Positions 1 through 5,010 of a stretch of 5,010 nucleotides of DNA are shown here, piece after piece. The translations under genes were made by a program, and so were the position numbers. The notes below the pieces were generated by a model, which ran no database searches, was not told where the DNA came from, and saw nothing but the letters and a program-made list of their open reading frames with translations. The DNA is from Opitutaceae bacterium (GTDB taxonomy: Bacteria > Verrucomicrobiota > Verrucomicrobiia > Opitutales > Opitutaceae), in assembly GCA_009919985.1 (NCBI GenBank), contig RGAX01000200.1, positions 1 to 5,010 of the forward strand. Direction: 5' to 3'. Numbering within the stretch: position 1 is the stretch's first letter; each line of letters starts with the position of its first letter.

Positions 1-635
1 ATTTAGACCAACGCAGCGGCATCGAACTTCCCAATGAGACCGGCCGCATGGTGATCCCCGATCCCGCCTACAAAGAAAAAGTGATTGGCGAAAAATGGTT
101 TCCCGGCGACACCGCCAACATGTCCATCGGACAAGGCTACGTCCTTGTCACTCCCCTCGAAATGGCCTGCTTCGCCGCCTCCGTCGCACGCAACGAGGTC
201 TTCACCCAACCGACTCTCCTCCACAACCCGGACGCGCCCGTCCAACACACGGAATCTATCGGCCTAAGCCCGACGCAACGCGCCGCTCTCATCGAAGGCA
301 TGGTTGGCACGACCACCTACGGCACAGCGAGCACGCTTAATCTCGACCTTTTTAAAATCCCCGGCGTTCGCATCGCTGGCAAAACCGGCACCGCGCAAAA
401 AAAAGTTACTAAAGACGGCAAAACCGGGAACATCAATTTCGCCTGGTTCATCTGTTTTGCCCCCGCCGACAACCCCGAGATCGCCATGGCGGTGATGATA
501 GAAGGCGAAACTTTGGGCGAAAATTTCGGTGGCGGCCGCTACGCCGCTCCAGTCGCCGGATCGGTGCTCAAAAAATATTTTGAGAAAAAAAACCGTCCCA
601 CTGACCAAATGCTCGCTCCGTTTAAGATCGAGTAA
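1..635 (+). CDS. mrdA: Penicillin-binding protein 2 (peptidoglycan transpeptidase), C-terminal part
   Basis: This is the 3' end of a PBP2-type transpeptidase, which cross-links peptidoglycan at the outer face of the cytoplasmic membrane, usually with RodA in the elongation machinery. The first complete codon is at base 3, and 210 residues are visible before the TAA. Visible landmarks are WFPGDTANMSIGQG at residues 32-45 followed by LVTPLEMA, typical of PBP2 rather than FtsI, and the active-site KTGTAQ box at residues 127-132 (bases 381-398). The closing segment contains FAPADNPEIAMAV and the GGGRYAAPVAG region. About 80 residues follow the KTG box, close to the E. coli PBP2 tail length. The SxxK and SxN motifs and the membrane anchor must lie upstream of the window. 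The frame stays open through two runs of eight A (397-404 and 585-592). The next gene is convergent. An FtsI-like paralogue is the main alternative. Confidence 0.93.
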   Translation, partial: LDQRSGIELPNETGRMVIPDPAYKEKVIGEKWFPGDTANMSIGQGYVLVTPLEMACFAASVARNEVFTQPTLLHNPDAPVQHTESIGLSPTQRAALIEGMVGTTTYGTASTLNLDLFKIPGVRIAGKTGTAQKKVTKDGKTGNINFAWFICFAPADNPEIAMAVMIEGETLGENFGGGRYAAPVAGSVLKKYFEKKNRPTDQMLAPFKIE

Positions 636-653
636 CCGACCGCGGAGCCCTCA

Positions 654-700
654 GGCGGAACGCGTGGCACACTTGGTGAGGTACGGCCTACGTTCCCGCC
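654..700. repeat. Imperfect inverted repeat between convergent stop codons
   Basis: GGCGGAACG (654-662) can pair with CGTTCCCGCC (691-700) as a nine-base-pair stem with one bulged C at 695, closing a 28-base loop. The loop contains a smaller possible hairpin: CAC at 670-672 with GTG at 676-678. The element fills most of the 70-base gap between the mrdA stop and the stop of the minus-strand dehydrogenase. A T-rich stretch (atttttgattt) begins 14 bases after the stem on the + strand, which is too far for a standard intrinsic terminator. It may serve as transcriptional punctuation or belong to a dispersed palindromic repeat family; the window alone cannot decide. Confidence 0.5.
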
Positions 701-705
701 ACCCT

Positions 706-1545
706 TCAGCTCGATTTTTGATTTAGCAGCGTGACGAGCACCGAGAAATCCTGATCGCCCAATCCCGCCTGATCCGCCGCCGCCAGCCGGTCGCGCATCG
801 TAGCTAAAACAGGGAACGCTTCGCATCCGCCGATACCCGCCGCCAACCGCATATCCTTCAACATGTGTTTCACGGAAAATTGCGGGGAAAAATCTCCCGC
901 CCGCAGCTTCGGCTCCTTGAGTTTCGCCAAGCCTGACTGGCTGGCATTACGGGCCAGCGCGCCGAAAAACACATCATCTGAAATCCCTGCACGTCGCACC
1001 AACGTAATCGCTTCCGACAACGCCTCCATTTGAGCTGCGATGTTCAAATTCATCGCCAACTTGAGCGCTGTCGCCTGCTGGTGATTACCGATGGGGAGTC
1101 GCACGAGCGACACCAAACCCAAGATCGCATCCATATCCGCCACCGTCGCCGCGTCGCCGCCGACGTAGTAAACCACCTGCTTCTGCTCCGCCGCCGGCTT
1201 ACTTCCCGTGAACGGAGCTTCGAGGTATCGCGCCCCACGGGCCGTCACCGCTTGGTAGAATTCCTCGCTGCTGCGCGGATCAATCGTGCTCGATTGAACC
1301 ACGGTTTTTCCCGGTCCGAGCGCCGGCAAAATCTGCGCGAGCAAAGCCCGCACCGCGGGAGGATCCGCGACGACGATCTGCACGATATCCACCGCTTGCG
1401 CGACCGCCAGCGGGGTCGTTTTCCAATGCGGGAAATCTGGCTGCGGCGTCCGATTCCAAGCTGCGGCCAACACGCCCGCCGCGTGATAATGCCGCGCCCA
1501 AACGCTGCCGATAATGCCCAAACCTAGTACGCCGATAGTTTTCAT
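706..1545 (-). CDS. NAD(P)-dependent oxidoreductase, 3-hydroxyisobutyrate dehydrogenase-like family
   Basis: The gene encodes a 279-residue cytosolic enzyme of the beta-hydroxyacid dehydrogenase family (3-hydroxyisobutyrate, tartronate semialdehyde and glyoxylate/succinic semialdehyde reductases). The N-terminal Rossmann domain opens with MKTIGVLGLGIIGSVWA, carrying the GxGxxG dinucleotide motif at residues 8-13. A substrate-site segment follows (APFTGSKPAA, 110-119) in place of the usual DAPVSGS-type sequence. The catalytic lysine is expected at K162 in ALKLAMNLN, with N166 four residues later. The all-helical C-terminal domain includes the conserved KHMLKDMRLA segment (226-235). The ATG at 1543-1545 is chosen because the Rossmann motif starts immediately after it. 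The frame is open further upstream, but those residues do not resemble the family. No Shine-Dalgarno is seen. The exact substrate cannot be read from sequence. A 173-base spacer separates it from the divergent esterase gene, and no convincing promoter was found there. Confidence 0.88.
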   Translation of the reverse strand: MKTIGVLGLGIIGSVWARHYHAAGVLAAAWNRTPQPDFPHWKTTPLAVAQAVDIVQIVVADPPAVRALLAQILPALGPGKTVVQSSTIDPRSSEEFYQAVTARGARYLEAPFTGSKPAAEQKQVVYYVGGDAATVADMDAILGLVSLVRLPIGNHQQATALKLAMNLNIAAQMEALSEAITLVRRAGISDDVFFGALARNASQSGLAKLKEPKLRAGDFSPQFSVKHMLKDMRLAAGIGGCEAFPVLATMRDRLAAADQAGLGDQDFSVLVTLLNQKSS

Positions 1546-1718
1546 AATTAGACTTACGAAACACACGAAAGCGCCGAAAACAAACCTCGTCTTCTGATCA
1601 CTACTTTTGGGGGCATCGCGACACAGCCCGCAATTCTGCTCGACCCTCCACACCAGCTCGACCGACAACACTATCGCTCAGCCCCACGTTTTGAACCGCG
1701 CTTTTTCTTTTTCTCAAA

Positions 1719-2693
1719 ATGCCCCTCATCGACCTCCCCCTCGCCGAGCTTCGGCGCTACACCGGCCGCAATCCCCGTCCCGCCGACTTCGATGCCTATT
1801 GGGCCGATGCCCTTCGCGAGCTCGACGTCACGGCTCCACAACCCGAACTCCGGCCCAGCTCCACCATCGTTGCGCCCCACGTCGAGTGTTTCGATCTCTG
1901 GTTCACCGGCGTGGGCGGCGCCCGAATCTACGCCAAGTACCTCCGTCCGAAATCGACCTCATCCCCCACGCGCAAAGCCCCCGCCGTCCTCCAATTTCAC
2001 GGCTACTCCGGCCACTCCGGTGATTGGGTCAACAAGCTCGCTTACGCGGGCGCCGGCTTCTGCGTCGCCGCCATGGATTGCCGCGGCCAAGGCGGTCGCT
2101 CTGAAGACCGCGGTGGCGTCCAGGGCAACACCATGCGCGGTCACATCATCCGCGGCCTCGATGACCCTGATGCCCGCAAACTCCTCTTCCGAGCGATATT
2201 TCTTGATACGGTTCAACTCGCCCGCGTCGTGATGGCGCTACCCGAAGTCGATCCTGCGCGCGTAGGCGCGATGGGCGCATCCCAAGGCGGAGCGCTCACT
2301 CTTGCCTGCGCCGCCCTCGAGCCGCGTATCCGCCGCGCGGCGCCGATTTTTCCGTTTCTGTGCGACTATCTGCGCGTCTGGGAAATGGACCAAGCGAAGG
2401 CCGCGTACGAGGAACTGAGCCTCTACTTCCGCGCCTTCGACCCACGCCACGAACGCGCCGCCGCTACCTTTGAAAAACTCGGCTACATCGACGTCCAGCA
2501 CCTCGCCCCGCGTATCCACGCTGAGGTCCTGCTTTATACCGGCCTGATGGATCCCATCTGCCCGCCTTCAACGCAGTTCGCCGCCTATAACAAAATCACC
2601 GCCAAAAAAGACATCGTGCTCTACCCTGATTTCTCGCACGAAGCCCTCCCCGGAGAACCCGAACGCACGTTCAATTTCATGCTCGGGCTTTGA
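1719..2693 (+). CDS. Acetyl xylan esterase / cephalosporin-C deacetylase-like hydrolase (CE7 family)
   Basis: This 324-residue alpha/beta hydrolase matches carbohydrate esterase family 7, which removes acetyl groups from xylo-oligosaccharides and cephalosporin C. All family signatures are present: FHGYSGHSGDW (93-103), RGQGG (122-126), the nucleophile elbow GASQGG with S188, the acid D278 in GLMDPICPP, and the HE pair H307-E308 in PDFSHEALP. These support a complete Ser-Asp-His triad, and the length equals the usual 318-325 residues. No signal peptide is visible, so the protein is probably cytoplasmic and would act on imported acetylated oligosaccharides, as inferred for other CE7 enzymes. 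The ATG at 1719 gives the normal N-terminus. It is preceded by a pyrimidine-rich stretch (ctttttctttttctc) and no Shine-Dalgarno. It is divergent from the dehydrogenase and convergent with the dehydratase, so it is probably transcribed alone. The natural substrate is not determined. Confidence 0.93.
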   Translation: MPLIDLPLAELRRYTGRNPRPADFDAYWADALRELDVTAPQPELRPSSTIVAPHVECFDLWFTGVGGARIYAKYLRPKSTSSPTRKAPAVLQFHGYSGHSGDWVNKLAYAGAGFCVAAMDCRGQGGRSEDRGGVQGNTMRGHIIRGLDDPDARKLLFRAIFLDTVQLARVVMALPEVDPARVGAMGASQGGALTLACAALEPRIRRAAPIFPFLCDYLRVWEMDQAKAAYEELSLYFRAFDPRHERAAATFEKLGYIDVQHLAPRIHAEVLLYTGLMDPICPPSTQFAAYNKITAKKDIVLYPDFSHEALPGEPERTFNFMLGL

Positions 2694-2704
2694 ACGCACG
2701 CGTG

Positions 2705-2722
2705 GCGCGCTTCATTGCGCGC
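2705..2722. other. Small GC hairpin at a convergent gene junction
   Basis: GCGCGC at 2705-2710 and GCGCGC at 2717-2722 form a six-base-pair stem with a six-base loop (ttcatt). The second arm sits inside a perfect ten-base palindrome (TTGCGCGCAA, 2715-2724). It lies 12 bases after the esterase stop codon and overlaps the final codons and stop of the minus-strand dehydratase. There is no T-run on either side, so it is not a standard intrinsic terminator. A role in separating the two convergent transcripts is only inferred. Confidence 0.3.
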
Positions 2723-2999
2723 AACGATCCATGCGCCTCGCTAATTGCACATCGAGCGCGGTCACTTTACCACCGGCATCGTGCGTCGTTAGCCTCACGG
2801 CGACGGTTTTATACACATTCATCCATTCCGGATGGTGGTTCAGCGCCTCGGCCTCGAAGCCGGCTCGCACCATGAAGGCCAGCGCGTCCCGAAAATCCGC
2901 AAACTCGAAGGTCTTTGCCAGTGCTTCATGTTCCCACGACCAACCAGGTAACTTCGCCAACTCCGCCGCAATTTTCTTCGCTGTCAGAGGTTTACTCAT
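2712..2999 (-). CDS. phhB: Pterin-4a-carbinolamine dehydratase
   Basis: This 95-residue protein belongs to the PCD/DCoH family. These enzymes dehydrate 4a-hydroxytetrahydropterin to quinonoid dihydropterin, recycling the cofactor of aromatic amino-acid hydroxylases. The family hallmarks are clear: LPGW (17-20) near the start, the active-site block EALNHHPEWMNVY (51-63) with H55 and H56, and THDAGG (72-77) with a third histidine at 73. The tail TALDVQLARRMD is also typical. Size is normal for bacterial members. The ATG at 2997-2999 is preferred over longer in-frame starts because the family sequence begins there. A G-run (gggggg) lies one base upstream of it, too close for a good Shine-Dalgarno. 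No phenylalanine hydroxylase gene is adjacent, so the role here could be cofactor recycling or another pterin-linked job. It is divergent from uppS across 71 bases and convergent with the esterase gene. Confidence 0.94.
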   Translation of the reverse strand: MSKPLTAKKIAAELAKLPGWSWEHEALAKTFEFADFRDALAFMVRAGFEAEALNHHPEWMNVYKTVAVRLTTHDAGGKVTALDVQLARRMDRCAQ

Positions 3000-3028
3000 A
3001 CCCCCCAAACCGCATCCGGGCTTCCCCC

Positions 3029-3057
3029 TTGTCAAACTTCTGCCCGCCTCGCTAACT
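3029..3057 (+). promoter_or_regulatory. Weak candidate promoter for the uppS-cdsA-dxr run
   Basis: TTGTCA at 3029-3034 matches the sigma-70 -35 consensus at five of six positions. Seventeen bases later is only a poor -10 match (ctaact, 3052-3057). A start from here would give a leader of only a few bases before the ATG at 3071. The position in the divergent spacer is right, but the -10 half is weak, so this is a tentative call. Confidence 0.22.
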
Positions 3058-3070
3058 GTTGCGCTTCTGC

Positions 3071-3832
3071 ATGGCTGAAACCTCCAACACGCCCGTCCCA
3101 TCGGGCAACGTCCCCGCCCACATTGCCATCATCATGGACGGCAACGGTCGCTGGGCCAAATCCCGCGGACTCCCTCGCCTCGAAGGTCACCGCCGGGGCG
3201 TGGAGACGGTCCGTACGACGACGTTTGCCGCCCGCGACCTCGGTGTTAAAGTTCTTACGCTTTACGCGTTTTCCGTCGAAAACTGGAAACGTCCGCAAGA
3301 CGAAGTCGGCGGCCTGATGAGCCTGCTGGAGTATTACCTTAAAAAGGAGCTTACCACCTTTGTTCGCGACCGCGTACGTTTCCGCACCATCGGTCGCACG
3401 GCCGATCTGCCCGCCAACATCCAAAAACTTCTCCACGATACAATCGAGGCCACGAAGCAGTTTACGGATTATACGCTCGTGCTCGCGCTCAACTACGGCG
3501 CCCGCACCGAGGTCGTCGACGCCGCTCACGCCTACGCCGCTGCGGTTGCGGCCGGTCGGGAAAACCTTAACGACGAATCTTGGGCTTCGTTTAACCGCTA
3601 CTTAAGCACCGCTGATCTGCCTGATCCCGATCTAGTGATCCGTACCTCAGGGGAGACACGCATCAGCAATTTTCTGCTTCTTCAAGCCGCCTACGCCGAG
3701 TTCGTTTTTACGCCCACCCTCTGGCCTGATTTCACGAAAGCTGACCTCGCCGCCGCCATCGCCGATTACAATCGAAGGGAACGCCGTTTCGGCCTCACCA
3801 GCGAACAACTCAAACCCGCGCCCGCCCGCTAA
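3071..3832 (+). CDS. uppS: Undecaprenyl diphosphate synthase (cis-prenyltransferase)
   Basis: UppS extends farnesyl diphosphate with eight isopentenyl diphosphates to make C55 undecaprenyl diphosphate, the lipid carrier precursor for peptidoglycan and other envelope polymers. The 253-residue product equals the length of E. coli UppS. Family motifs appear in order: HIAIIMDGNGRWAK (17-30) with the catalytic aspartate D23, EGH (38-40), LYAFSVENWKRP (64-75), ALNYGAR (139-145), and RTSGETRISNFLLLQ (191-205). The last is followed by YAEFVF with E210, then LWPDF (217-221) and RRERRFG. The usual tryptophan in the FLLWQ box is leucine (L204). The ATG at 3071 is chosen. A TTG at 3059 would add only four residues (start-RFC), and neither start has a Shine-Dalgarno. 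The gene leads a co-directional run; cdsA begins 24 bases after the TAA. A decaprenyl or other chain length cannot be excluded from sequence. Confidence 0.96.
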   Translation: MAETSNTPVPSGNVPAHIAIIMDGNGRWAKSRGLPRLEGHRRGVETVRTTTFAARDLGVKVLTLYAFSVENWKRPQDEVGGLMSLLEYYLKKELTTFVRDRVRFRTIGRTADLPANIQKLLHDTIEATKQFTDYTLVLALNYGARTEVVDAAHAYAAAVAAGRENLNDESWASFNRYLSTADLPDPDLVIRTSGETRISNFLLLQAAYAEFVFTPTLWPDFTKADLAAAIADYNRRERRFGLTSEQLKPAPAR

Positions 3833-3856
3833 AAATCCGCTTCTTATTTCAAAAAC

Positions 3857-4687
3857 GTGATCTCCCGTATTTTTAGCACCCTTGCACTTTGGGCCCTCAT
3901 CTTCGGCACGTTATGGTTTTTCCGCACGGGCGGCGGACTCGTGCTCGTCACCGCGATCACCGTGCTGACACTGCGCGAGTTTTATCAACTGATGACGGCC
4001 GCCGGTTGGACGCCGTTCAGCGGGTTCGGGATGTTCTTTGGTGGATTGATCACGCTCTCGCCCTACATCGAGGCGCGTTTTGGCGCGCCCGCCCATCCGT
4101 TGCTCGCTCTCGCCGCAGTCGTCATCGCGATCCGCGTCGTCGCCGAGCGTCCACCCGAAAAACGCGTCGAGGCGCTCGCCTCCACGCTTTTCGGATTAGT
4201 CTACGTCGCGTTACTCCTCCAATATATGGTGCGCATCCTCACGCCGTTGCCCACAGACACGGTTTCGGCGGACGGGCGTTTGCTGCTGTGCCTGTGGCTC
4301 ATTGCTGTCGCGAAATTCTGCGATGTCGGCGCACTGCTTACCGGCCTAGCCATCGGCAAACACAAGATGGCCCCGCAGATCAGTCCAAAGAAAACGTGGG
4401 AAGGTGCCGTCGGTGGCGTCCTCACTTCGATTGGCATCGGCGCGCTCGTCGCCTGGCTTGGCCGCAATGAGCTCGGCGCCACCCTCACGCCCCTCCACGC
4501 CGCACTCATTGCTGGCCCGATCGCCGTCATCGCGATTGTTTCCGACCTCATCGAATCTGTCATCAAGCGCCGCGCCGCGCTTAAAGACTCCGGCCACGTA
4601 ATCCCTGGCATCGGAGGCATGTTCGACTTGAGCGATAGTCTTTTGCTCACGGCTCCGGTAGCCTATTTCTTGTTCCGCTTGCCCTAA
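3857..4687 (+). CDS. cdsA: Phosphatidate cytidylyltransferase (CDP-diglyceride synthase)
   Basis: CdsA is an integral membrane enzyme that converts phosphatidate and CTP to CDP-diacylglycerol, the precursor of all major phospholipids. The 276-residue product has about eight or nine hydrophobic segments (roughly 9-22, 27-39, 56-68, 81-95, 109-125, 142-166, 184-201, 213-232 and 261-275). The conserved block ISPKKTWEGAVGG (175-187) is present, preceded by FCDVGAL (154-160), where the family usually has a D-T/V-G-A motif. The C-terminal signature region is ESVIKRRAALKDSG (233-246) followed by PGIGGMFDLSDS (250-261). The family pattern there is PGHGGxxDRxDS, so H and R are replaced by I252 and L258 while the acidic residues remain. 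The start is GTG at 3857, 24 bases after uppS, with no Shine-Dalgarno; the next gene starts 18 bases after its stop. Its place between uppS and dxr matches the widespread cluster order. Confidence 0.95.
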   Translation: MISRIFSTLALWALIFGTLWFFRTGGGLVLVTAITVLTLREFYQLMTAAGWTPFSGFGMFFGGLITLSPYIEARFGAPAHPLLALAAVVIAIRVVAERPPEKRVEALASTLFGLVYVALLLQYMVRILTPLPTDTVSADGRLLLCLWLIAVAKFCDVGALLTGLAIGKHKMAPQISPKKTWEGAVGGVLTSIGIGALVAWLGRNELGATLTPLHAALIAGPIAVIAIVSDLIESVIKRRAALKDSGHVIPGIGGMFDLSDSLLLTAPVAYFLFRLP

Positions 4688-4705
4688 GCGCACCCGCCTT
4701 CACCC

Positions 4706-5010
4706 GTGGCCACTTCCGCCCCTCCGTCTCGCAAACGCGTCGTTCTGCTTGGTGCCACCGGCTCGATCGGTGAAAACACCCTGCGCGTCATCGCCGCGCA
4801 CCCCGACAAACTCGAGCTCTTCGCCATCGCCCGCACTCACGGCGTGCGTCACGTCGGTCTGTTTGACGACGACGCCTTCGCCGCCGCGCGCGCGCATCCC
4901 GCGGCCTTTCCCGCCGACACTCGTCTCGTCGGCGGCCTCGCCGGCCTTGTCGAACTCGCGCAACTACCCGGCGCCGACATCGTCCTAGTCGCCGTCGTCG
5001 GCACCACCGG
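4706..5010 (+). CDS. dxr: 1-deoxy-D-xylulose 5-phosphate reductoisomerase, N-terminal part
   Basis: Dxr (IspC) converts DXP to 2-C-methyl-D-erythritol 4-phosphate with NADPH, the first committed step of the MEP isoprenoid pathway in the cytosol. The first 101 residues are visible and the gene runs off the right edge. The NADPH-binding motif LGATGSIGENTLRVI (15-29) is unmistakable, and the later GGLAGLVELAQLPGADIVLVAVVGTTG segment matches the end of the cofactor domain. The GTG at 4706 is the only plausible start. The frame is shared with cdsA, whose TAA ends at 4687, and the six codons between contain no other start. No Shine-Dalgarno is present. Between FAIA (39-42) and RTHGVRHV (43-50) the protein seems about 12 residues shorter than E. 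coli Dxr, in the stretch that normally contacts NADPH (VAGKNV-type loop). Function is therefore likely but not certain. Close spacing after cdsA supports cotranscription. Confidence 0.93.
   Translation, partial: MATSAPPSRKRVVLLGATGSIGENTLRVIAAHPDKLELFAIARTHGVRHVGLFDDDAFAAARAHPAAFPADTRLVGGLAGLVELAQLPGADIVLVAVVGTT

Noticed and set aside
397..592. Two runs of eight A inside mrdA as possible programmed slippage sites
   Set aside because: The zero frame encodes the complete normal PBP2 C-terminus through both runs, so no frameshift is needed; they encode lysine-rich stretches.
1030..1527. Long + strand open frame opposite the dehydrogenase gene
   Set aside because: It is rich in Arg and His with no recognisable domain and lies entirely antisense to a gene with clear family motifs; it is a shadow of GC-rich coding.
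1546..1671. N-terminal extension of the dehydrogenase by 42 residues
   Set aside because: The extension is Cys/Phe-rich, unlike the family, and the Rossmann motif begins immediately after the ATG at 1545.
1691..1720. TTGAAC with CAAAAT 18 bases later, a promoter-like pair before the esterase
   Set aside because: The -10 half overlaps the ATG, so transcription would start inside the gene; chance match.
3032..3529. Minus-strand open frame overlapping uppS
   Set aside because: No family resemblance, and it is antisense to the strongly conserved part of uppS.
4885..4895. Alternating CG tract (possible Z-DNA or recombination signal)
   Set aside because: Eleven bases only, and explained by Ala-Arg codons within the Dxr frame.

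Overview
This GC-rich window holds housekeeping and small metabolic genes on both strands. Six of the seven genes fall into well-known bacterial families by clear motifs, and the seventh is assigned at family level only. The most likely source is a member of Verrucomicrobiota, perhaps an Opitutaceae-like organism. That placement is an inference from GC content, the near absence of Shine-Dalgarno sequences, frequent GTG starts and a CdsA active-site variant. No 16S gene or other phylogenetic marker is present to confirm it.

Layout, left to right. The 3' part of a PBP2-type transpeptidase gene (mrdA, + strand) enters from the left edge and ends at 635. It converges on a 279-residue NAD(P)-dependent beta-hydroxyacid dehydrogenase-like gene (minus strand, 706-1545). 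An imperfect 47-base inverted repeat lies between the two stop codons. Across a 173-base divergent spacer is a CE7-family acetyl (xylan) esterase/cephalosporin-C deacetylase-like gene (+, 1719-2693). This converges on a short pterin-4a-carbinolamine dehydratase gene (minus, 2712-2999), with a small GC hairpin at the junction. A 71-base divergent spacer then leads into a tight + strand run: uppS (3071-3832), cdsA (3857-4687) and the beginning of dxr (4706 to the window edge).

How the genes fit together. uppS-cdsA-dxr is a widely conserved envelope-precursor cluster. Dxr makes MEP for isoprenoids, UppS builds the undecaprenyl carrier from isoprenoid units, and CdsA makes CDP-diacylglycerol for phospholipids. 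PBP2 uses lipid-linked peptidoglycan precursors made on that carrier, so the two ends of the window are linked functionally although they are not one operon. The dehydrogenase, esterase and dehydratase between them look like independent single-gene units.

No mobile element, CRISPR array, tRNA, rRNA or evident new system was found, and there is no gene-free stretch longer than 300 bases. The observation most worth checking is that the visible N-terminal part of Dxr appears to lack about 12 residues where the family has an NADPH-contacting loop.
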